This document shows positions 56,511-64,000 of a DNA stretch of 64,000 nt, one piece after another. The position numbers were made by a program, and so were the translations under genes. The DNA is taken from positions 140,097,001-140,161,000 of the forward strand of contig CM060831.1 of assembly GCA_030762175.1 (NCBI GenBank), written 5' to 3'. The notes under the pieces were generated by a model. The model was not told the origin of the DNA. It searched no databases and was given only the letters and a program-made list of their open reading frames with translations. The stretch's first letter is position 1. The number at the start of each line of letters is the position of its first letter. This DNA comes from Metallyticus violacea. Taxonomy: Eukaryota; Arthropoda; Insecta; Mantodea; Metallyticidae.

Positions 56511-58332
56511 TCATTCATTCGTTATTCTTACCACATTATTTGTATTCTCCTCTTTTGCAACATAAAAACACGTCAACTGATTTTTCCCAGAATATTAAAC
56601 CCTATTTTATAACCGACGAGAAATATGCGTAATATGATGTTTTGAGGATACCTTTAGAACTAATATGATACAATGAGCGAAACGCATAGGTAGTTAATTT
56701 TAGTTTTAGCGTAACATATTCATATGCTTTCCGTTTTAAGTGTTTGTCAACTTGAAGACCCAAAAATTTGCTATCATTGTGTTTGTCAACTTGTAAGTGA
56801 TTATTAGCATTTACATTTATTATGAGGTCAGGCGAGTTGCTTATGTGTTATAAACTTCATGATGCTGTTTTATCAAGATTTAATGATAATTTGTTAGCTT
56901 TGAACAAGTTACAAATTGTATTAAGCACATAATTAATTTTTCCTCCAGATTATCTAAGTTATTGATAGAAACTATTGCATGCATTATCAACAAACAAGAC
57001 AATAGTACTTAATTATTTAATGACAATGAGAGATCATTTATTTAGACTAACAATGCACTTGGAACGTCTTATCCCTTTGGAATTCCATGTACAATAATAC
57101 CCCAATGCGGAATACTATATTGATTGTTTTCTGAACAATTTAATTGTATTCTTTGTTTTCTGTCAAGAAAGTCAATTTTTTTATTTCATAAAAACTTAGT
57201 TTTCCTATTAAAATTCCTCGGTTAATGTAATCAAATTGCAAACCTCGTGTTTATCTGCTTTTTAAACACTCATTTAACAATGGAGTACTTAAACTCTTTC
57301 ATGAAAATGCCAAGTGACAGCGATTTATTGCATAGATAACGGAGTGGTATACTTATTACTGATTAGCATAATTTTGAAATGTTAAGGTAATTTAATTATA
57401 TTGTGACGAATTTTTTGTTTTAAGTGGATTGATAATTTTAGTTATTTCTAATGGTGTTGTTCTGTTACGATTCTGAAATGTTTGTAATGTTATTAAAAAG
57501 GATGCCTTTAATATATCTAATTCATTTTCTTTACTTCTAAAATTTATGTTTAAGTTGTTAGTAATATTTTAAAAATGTTAAATATCTACGCAATTTTCTC
57601 ATAGTCACTTATTTCTGTATCTTTTATTATTAATATGACTGGATGTAGTGCCATAGTTTTGAATTTTGAACACACAGATCGTAGATTCTTTATCTCAAAT
57701 TATTGCTTGTCTAAGACTCTTCTTGCGGCTCGGGGTCTTAGCACCAGCTGATGTGTTTCTGCTTTCTTTTCATTAAACAATAGAAGTTAAAAACCTCAAT
57801 TTTCATTTCATTCTTTTAGCTTGCATCTTGTCTATGAAGCCTTCAACTTATTTTACTGCATTTTCTTGATTCGTGTGCTATTATGAAAATATGTTTATAA
57901 AAAGAAATATATTTTATGCTATTTTTTCATAAATATAGTGCTGCACTTTAGCGAAGAGTTCAGAGAAACGATAGATAACTCTTTTATCATTGCACATTCA
58001 AATAGAATTAAAATTATATCGTATAATATCAGACTTGTAGTTAAACATACATAAAGGGTTTCTTGAAGCATAAAAGTTGTAAAGGCAGAATTATAAGAAG
58101 AATTTATGTGTTTAGACAAGTGCAACAAATTATGTGTGTAAAACAAGTGCACTCTGCACTACTCAGCTACCATCTAAATTATGATATAATTCTGTGGGGG
58201 AATACCAGCAAAAGAGAAGTGAAAAATATACCTAAAATACTAAAGAAAGCAATAGGAACAATTAAAAGTTAAAAATATCAAACTAGTGCAGAAAAAATTT
58301 AGAGAATTAAAAATCTTAGCATTTCCATCATT
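56511..58332. other. AT-rich spacer, no gene seen
   Basis: No gene or repeat was recognised in about 1.8 kb. Confidence 0.45.
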
Positions 58333-58333
58333 A

Positions 58334-58364
<31 letters not shown>
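58333..58364. repeat. (TG)n-(GCGT)n microsatellite
   Basis: A short TG run passes into four GCGT/GTGC units. Confidence 0.9.
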
Positions 58365-58853
58365 TTCATTCTTGCTCACTACAAAGGAAGTAAAAGTAAA
58401 TGCAAATATACATACAAATTACACCAGAAACAGACATAACTATTCCAAACCAGACCTAAATGGATCGTTAAACAACATGGCTATAAAAACAATGGAGGAA
58501 TATTTTGCAATCTACTGTCATGATATAAAAATAAAATGGGGGATACCTTAAAATTAAAATAAATTAAAAATTACTTAATAAAGCAAGCATTTTATTCACT
58601 CGAGGAATATAAAACAGTTAGCAGAGATCTATGGACTGAAAATGGGAAAAATTAATGTATATATGTAAAATAATTATTTTAATTATTATCATTTTAAGTA
58701 TTATCATTTAGGTTTCACATGGCATAGGCCAATGTCTGTTCAGAATATATTAAATCAAACCTGTTTATATTTTGACTTGATAATCGTTTTCTTTTGAAAT
58801 GTTTTTGACAAACTTGTTTTGCATTTTATACTTGTATTGACGATGCTATCTGT
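58365..58853. other. AT-rich spacer, no gene seen
   Basis: No gene or repeat was recognised. Confidence 0.5.
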
Positions 58854-59120
58854 TGTTGATTTGATTTATTTACGAACGCTCTTTAGCAGCTCAGGTCATC
58901 AGCGTCCCATTCAAACCTGAGCGTGAAACGACCGATAACTTTTGCTCAGAGGTCTTTTCTTTCAGCCTTGACGTTCTTTTACGTGCTTTACTTCCCTTCC
59001 GAAAGAATTCAACCATACTTACGATTTTTACACCCGAAAAAATTCATCGACCCTGGCCGGGATTGAACCCGCGATCTATGACACGAGTATGGTTACCATT
59101 AGACCACCAGGACCGACAAT
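58854..59120 (-). mobile_element. SINE-A copy, internally deleted
   Basis: The - strand has TGTCGGTCCTGGTGGTCTAA, the B box GCGGGTTCAATCCCGG, GGTGTAAAAATCGTAAGTAT, GGAAGGGAAGTAAAGCACG, GAGCAAAAGTTATCGG and TTTCACGCTCAGGTTTGAAT. The segment normally between GTAAAGC and ACGTAAAAG is deleted. Flanks ATGCTATCTGT and ATACCATCTGT (about 58843 and 59122) may be its duplication. Confidence 0.92.
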
Positions 59121-59731
59121 GATACCATCTGTATATGTGTACTTTGGAAAAATAAAGAAATGAAATGAAATTTAATTCTCTTTCCGCTAGCTGCATCGAT
59201 AATCAATTAGGTTACAGAACTGAACTGCTTTATGCAACTCTGTTTTAAACTTCAATGCTGCGAAATGTGCCAGGAAAGTTGACATTTTCGATTTTTCTCG
59301 AGATTCTCCGGTTTCCCCTATTTTCATTCCATCAAAACTTTCGGTTTTATATTCATTTCACCTTAATGGTTGATCCCCATATCAATGAAGACTCGGCTAT
59401 AAGGGATATTACTCATTGCCTTACAATTTCGGAAACACCTTTTGTCACTCAAGTTCCGAACTGGGCAAAGATGGGGATTGTGGCGCCACAGGTTTCATTC
59501 ATTATCAAGCTTCCTTATAGACTGACGCACTTCAAAGTTCATTCCCAATTCTCTTCATTCCCTTCTGTATTCTTATTTTTCAATTTTAACTATGTAAAAC
59601 GAAATTCAGAAGATAGGCACAATTAAAACTGTGGAACGTTTGCTTCTGCAGAAAGAAGAAAAACAGGAGACAGCTATTGTTTTGGGAAAGACTATACAAA
59701 TAATAATACATGTCTTAAATATTAATTTTAG
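59121..59731. other. Spacer or intron with an unassigned open frame
   Basis: A 123-codon + frame (59255-59626) resembles no family and lacks a codon-bias signal. The end (ATTAATTTTAG, 59721-59731) is a plausible splice acceptor. Confidence 0.4.
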
Positions 59732-59872
59732 TAAGTGACAAAACTGCTGTAGTAGCGAGCAACGCTCAAGAATGGAAGCCTACAACGGTAGACAGTGACT
59801 CAATGGAACTGGCGGTCAATAAAGTTCATATTATGGAAGGTGACGAATTAATCATCCCAGAACACGCAATTG
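59732..59872 (+). CDS. Candidate 141-bp symmetric exon, unknown protein
   Basis: Acceptor AG at 59730-59731 follows a T-rich stretch, and GTAAGC (59873-59878) is a good donor. The only frame open throughout enters in phase 1 (two bases, TA, complete a codon) and exits after one base. It encodes 46 residues beginning SDKTAVVASNAQEWKP and ending EGDELIIPEHAI. The length is a multiple of three with equal phases, so the exon could be skipped without a frameshift. Base composition is clearly less AT-rich than the flanks, and codon usage looks like coding DNA. The 46-residue peptide is acidic and was not matched to a family. It cannot follow the 7772-7809 exon directly because the phases do not fit. 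Confidence 0.5.
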
Positions 59873-59878
59873 GTAAGC

Positions 59879-60012
59879 CCTCCACTAGCTCCTGGTAGAA
59901 CAACACGAAACAGAATAACATATGCTTGATTCACATTCTCAAAATTATTAAATCATGTCATGATATTCAGATACCTTTGTATTTGTTAAACTAATAAGCA
60001 CCACATGTCAGC
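59879..60012. other. Spacer between exon candidate and mariner
   Basis: No feature was seen; intron if the exon is real. Confidence 0.45.
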
Positions 60013-60014
60013 TA

Positions 60015-61250
60015 CGAGGGTTATCTTTTAAGTTGTTACAAACGAGCACTAGGTGCCGCTATCGAGATATGTCATTATTATTTTCTAAATAACTGACATT
60101 TGTAGTTGTGAAAAGAGAGTTAAAGCTTAAAAAATGATCCAGTGGTTTGTTAAACAGTGAGCAATTTTGCGAAAAAATGGAAATTTCAAGTTAAGTTTTT
60201 TTTCAACATTTTAGTAAAGGCCTAATTCAGCAGTAATGGTATAGAGTCACTTCGTTCAACTTTTGCTAATGAAGCACCATCAGAAAAAACTGTTTACAAT
60301 TGGTTTGCAGAATTTCGTCGTAGTCGTTGCGTCCATCAGTGATGAATTTCATGAATGTCGACCAAAATGGGTTGTCATTACAAAAAACATCGATACTGTG
60401 CACAGTATGATTGAAGAAGACATGTGACTTACAGTGAGATAGAGGCATTCTTAAGCATATCGAAGACTGCAGTACATTACATTTTGCATGAACATTTAGC
60501 TGTGAAAAAAATCTGTTCCCGATGGATTCAGCACACTTTGGCCGAAGTTTGTATTAGTGTAATGAAATACTCAAAAAATTCTACCGAGGAACTGCAAAAT
60601 CCGTATGCAATATCGAAACAGGTGACGAAACTTGAATATATTCGTATGAACTGGAAACTAAACAATAATCTGCTGTTTTGGTGTTCCAAGATGAACTGAA
60701 TATATCACAAAAGTTGTGCGTTCATGAAGCACTTTCAAGAAAATGATCGTTTGTTTCTTCGGTTGTACTGGACAGGTTGCAACCATTCCTTTAGATGATC
60801 GAAGAAAGCTAATGTTGAATAGTATATGACAATTTGTTTGCCAGAAGTCATCGACAAAATCAGAAAAAACAACCGAAACATCGCATCATTCTTCATCATT
60901 ACAATGCTAGCTTTCGCACAGCACGCCAAAAATTGGATTATCTGAAGGGAAAACATCGTATTAATGTATTATTGCCCGTATTCAGCTGCTTTTATTGCCT
61001 AACGACTTCTGTTTGTTCCCGAATGTCGAACAAAAAATGGGCGAACAAGATTTTCATCACCTCAAGAAGCTGCTGAAGCTTTTAAACCCATGTTTTTTGA
61101 GATACCAACTTCAGAGTGGAAAAAAAATGTTTTGAGAATTGGTTTGAACGCATACAGCAGTGTATAAATCTTAGGCGAATATTTTGAAAAACAATACAAC
61201 AGATCGTTTCTTTCCTAGTTTTTGTAATAACTTAAAAAAGGTAGCCCTCA
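60015..61250 (+). mobile_element. Mariner transposon with both inverted ends
   Basis: The left end CGAGGGTTATCTTTTAAGTT then GTTACAAAC, and the reverse complement of the right end TGAGGGCTACCTTTTTTAAG then TTATTACAAAAAC, form inverted repeats of about 28 bases. TA precedes the left end (60013-60014); the right duplicate is TG (61251-61252), one substitution from TA. The 1236-bp length is typical of mariner. The sequence is a different lineage from the other mariners here. Confidence 0.9.
60130..61195 (+). pseudogene. Mariner transposase, inactivated (mori/SETMAR-like)
   Basis: The + strand codes, in shifting frames, for a decayed helix-turn-helix (SDEFHECRPKWVVI-like codons near 60340). It continues with YSEIEAFLSISKTAVHYILH (60433-60492), EHLAVKKICSRWI, QHTLAE, then EPKQQ-type positions replaced, FGVPR and TKVVRS codons (60680-60730), VATIPLDDRRK (60778-60810), VIDKIRKNNRK (60849-60880) and a HHYNASFRTARQ stretch in which the second catalytic Asp is changed to Tyr. 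PNDFCLFPNVEQK-like codons carry the third Asp (around 61000). The order and spacing match mariner DD34D proteins close to the SETMAR-related group. At least six stops or frameshifts are visible. Confidence 0.88.
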
Positions 61251-61252
61251 TG

Positions 61253-62070
61253 CAATGTCCGTTGGTTCAATCTTAATGAAAATGTTTATATTTTTGAATA
61301 TGTTTTAAAAGCTATTTGAATATGATACTTTGGTTAGAAAGCCTCTGGAATCTATGAAATATCTATTTTAAAGAACAAATTATTTATCATATGTTTCATG
61401 TCATCTATAACGCCATTACAGGAACATGTCCGCCATTTTATGATAACCGTAAATAACAGTAGGAATAAATGGAAACGTGAGGAAGTAAGGCATAAACAAA
61501 TGGTGGAAGTTGGTAAAATCATACCATGAAATGGAAGAGGAGAACATATGAGAGGAAATAAATGCGCTATAGGCCGCTTTTGAAGTATATTTTCAGATAT
61601 TTTGTGAAGAAGTATAACACAGCACAAATAACAATTAGTTCCATTGCACGAAGTATAATGCAATACACGGCAAGTTTATTGCCGATTAAGAGTTCCAAAT
61701 CCTATGTTGTATATGTTAATTTAACTAATTATTCAGGAGAAACTGTACTAGTAGTACAAAGTGTGTATTTATTTCGATAATGGCTTCCAAATACATAAAT
61801 TAGCACTTATGAGTGGTCCTATTTCCACATAAGAAATGCCGAGAAAAACAAAACAATACAGAATTAAATATATGTATAAAACACTAAGTTAGTACTAAAA
61901 TGTTTAGGAAATAACCCCCCCCCCCCTCCCCCAGTCATGACGTAAAAAGTATGCTATTAAAAAACATCTTCAATTTTACATTACAGGACACTAAACAAGA
62001 GAAATACATAATTACGTACATAAACAGGAGAAAAAACAATGGAAGTAAATTTAAAATATTACATGCTATG
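61253..62070. other. Spacer with poly(C) tract
   Basis: A C12-T-C5 tract lies at 61915-61932. Open frames of 72 and 103 codons overlap on opposite strands (61562-61780 and 61352-61663) and match no family. Confidence 0.5.
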
Positions 62071-62074
62071 TCCT

Positions 62075-62530
62075 CTCTAGCCGGAGGTTTTCTCTTGTCC
62101 ACCTTATCTTGCTAATAAATTAACATACCCCCTGCCAATTATTCTTACCCAATACCAAGACATGCCGCCCTATTTCTTCTTGACCTTACAAAGTTTCCGG
62201 AGAGAATCTGCGACCTCCAGCACTCTGTAGTTTCAGATTTTGCAAAACCAAATTTTCGTTTTTACCACACACAGGACACATTCTTTCCTCTGTCATTTTC
62301 TGCGCTTTCCATCTAGCGAAGCTTAGCCATGCCATTGCTCTTCTGTCTTCTCCAGTCATTACATTTACATGTTTCTCTCCCCCATGCCCCTTTATTCTGA
62401 TTCCATTGTCTACCTCTCACTATCAACTAATCTCCTTCTAACTTTCCTCCACACATTCCTTTAATTTCTAATTCCCATCTCCCACACCTTTCCCATTCCT
62501 ATTCTTTTCTAACTCCTTTTCATGGAAGAA
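62075..62530 (-). pseudogene. LINE ORF2 C-terminal fragment
   Basis: On the - strand GIRIKGHGGEKHVNVMTGED followed by RRAMAWLSFARWKA (about 62300-62400) leads to MTEERMCPVCGKNENLVLQN (about 62240-62300). The CPVC part resembles the CCHC-like knuckle near the C-terminus of insect LINE ORF2 proteins. The rest is decayed. It may be the same family as 55985-56510, which has the region just upstream of such a knuckle. Confidence 0.5.
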
Positions 62531-62629
62531 GCCCCGTTTCCAGGTTTTTCAACTGTTCCTTAAAGAAAATTAACTTAGCTTTGTGTCTGCCTCTCTCATT
62601 AAGTCTAACCAGCATTAAATTGTCATTTT

Positions 62630-62895
62630 AATAGTTTTTAACGCCCGTTTTTACTACAGAGGCATCACAGGCGGTGGACACTGATGATATATGAGATGAA
62701 ATTATATATTGGGAAAGGAATTTTAAAGGAAGGAAACGTGCAGACCTAAGTTTAGGGTACTTCCCCGGCATTTACCATTTATGAGGACTGAGGAAAACCT
62801 GGAAAGAAGAAAAAAAAAACTCAGTCAGGGGACGGTCCTAATGGGAATCGAACACCAGATCTCTCGCTCTTAACGACCTCAGCCAGCCATGGCGG
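62630..62895 (-). mobile_element. SINE-B copy
   Basis: On the - strand: CATGGCTGGCTGAGGTCG head with GTTAAGAGCGAGAGATCTGG and degraded B box TGTTCGATTCCC, CTGACTGAGTTTTTTTTTT, CAGGTTTTCCTCAGTCCTCA, AATGCCGGGGAAGTACCC, CATCAGTGTCCACCGCCTGT and GGGCGTTAAAA. It is the only SINE-B in this orientation. Confidence 0.85.
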
Positions 62896-64000
62896 ATTAA
62901 TCGCTGTGATTTTTTAAAAGAATATTGTGTTACAAAAACTGCCGAACTACTTTCTCACCCGATAATTTGCCGCGCTCCTATCAACCCTTAGAGTTCTTTG
63001 CAGAAAATTAATTTGAATTTGTCGTATATTTTCTGCTCACTCCCACCCCCATATAATTTATTGTCGCTCATATTTTTGCCATTTACGGGACCCTCGTCAT
63101 TGAAGCGAGGGCTACTGAACAGTTTTTTGTTCTTTTCTGTTGACACACCGAACAGAAAAGATAGAATTTTTCAAGTCACTTCAAACTTTAAAGAGTTTTA
63201 TATACTTTTATAATTTAGAAGGGGAAAAACAACAATTATCATGGTATTGGGCAAAAAATGATATTTGGTTTTTCACTTGTTTTCCTTTACATTACTTAAA
63301 TATTATTTTGTTGATTATAAAAGTATTTTATTGGAATTGCTGCAGAAGTTTTCCTGGCACACCCAAAAACATTGCAACAACTGCAAGATATTATTTTGCC
63401 AGAAACTTAGAATATTACATGACATGTGTACAGAAGGTTGTGCAAGGTTAGCACAAAGATTATTTTATGTTCTATAAGAAAATGGCGGACACATTCCCAG
63501 TTTTTGTAAACACTAAATTTCATTGCTTCCCAATACAGTATTGTTTTTGTTTTGTTTTTCCTATCTCAATTATTATATTATTTATAAAACGAAAACGTTT
63601 GCAGTGACATTTGATAGGTTGTTGTATTCTCATTAATGCTCATACTCTTTCCAATGAGCTGCTTAAAAATATAGTTCGTCGGTTGTTAAGATCGTTTCAT
63701 TTCACGGTCGGCAGTCAACGCTAACTCTCCAACTGATTAAAGTTTTCGCAATTATAATGAAAAAAGCATGTACCTTATGCATGGAGTTAATGGAAGTATT
63801 GTACTTTTATACACACATTTCTGGCAAATTTTTAGAAATTTGTCTTTTATATGCATCAGTCCATCTCCCAAAATTTAGTCAATTTAAATTTAAGTGACCG
63901 ATATCCACCAATTACAGGCTGTTCTCCTGATATGCTGGTAAACTTCTGTAATTGGATGTTACGGAATGCTAATGCTTGAGTATTTGATCCACACTTAAGT
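62896..64000. other. Spacer, no recognised gene
   Basis: Overlapping + frames at 62998-63213, 63140-63451 and 63265-63477 resemble no known family. The window ends without a feature. Confidence 0.4.

Noticed and set aside
59255..59626. 123-codon + strand frame
   Set aside because: No recognisable family, hydrophobic low-complexity segments and overlap with a region of biased composition; length is plausible by chance in 64 kb.

Overview
The window looks like intergenic or intronic DNA from a large insect genome. It is AT-rich and contains no bacterial-style operons. It is packed with tRNA-derived SINEs, decayed mariner-type transposons, non-LTR retrotransposon tails, microsatellites and foldback elements. 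The mix of Val/Glu-type and Ser/Leu-type tRNA SINEs with several mariner lineages fits a polyneopteran such as a cockroach or termite, but that placement is inference; nothing here fixes the species. No complete protein-coding gene was found.

Possible host coding sequence is limited to two short exon-like segments on the + strand. One at 7772-7809 has an excellent acceptor and donor and reads LWTAPE, a hallmark of the pseudokinase domain of receptor guanylyl cyclases. One at 59732-59872 is a 141-bp symmetric exon of unknown family. Their phases do not allow direct joining, so they are either non-adjacent exons of one gene or parts of different genes. If either is real, most of the window is intron.

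Layout. 1-6.5 kb: a duplicated 180-bp repeat, a SINE, a gypsy-like LTR (- strand) with two primer-binding-site-like motifs and a mariner inserted in the LTR, a second mariner remnant, and the first copy of a foldback element with ~155-bp inverted ends. 6.5-16 kb: a SINE, the LWTAPE exon candidate, two dispersed unknown repeats, a short MITE, two head-to-head SINEs and the second foldback copy. 16-22.5 kb: a cluster of SINEs, including one with a perfect 11-bp target duplication and a SINE-B/SINE-A composite. 22.5-23.7 kb: a ~1.1-kb TAC trinucleotide satellite with higher-order repeats. 24-34.5 kb: a mariner fragment, SINEs, a jockey/CR1-like LINE 3' end, a deleted hAT element with a perfect 8-bp target duplication and an RTE-like LINE tail. 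35-52 kb: more SINEs, a mariner carrying a nested SINE, a MITE, a nearly full-length mariner with both ends, an RTE-like LINE tail and a repeat present twice, one copy split by a SINE. 53-63 kb: a mariner remnant, two LINE fragments, the second exon candidate, a mariner with both ends, and a final SINE.

Every transposase or reverse transcriptase seen is broken by stops and frameshifts, so these elements are molecular fossils. The youngest insertions by visible evidence are the SINEs with perfect target duplications at 16219-16522, 44126-44424 and 48889-49172. Nested insertions give a relative chronology: LTR before mariner (about 2-3.8 kb), mariner before SINE (46.2 kb), and repeat T before SINE (51.2 kb). 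Family names SINE-A to SINE-D, R1, R2, T and the foldback family are labels used only here.
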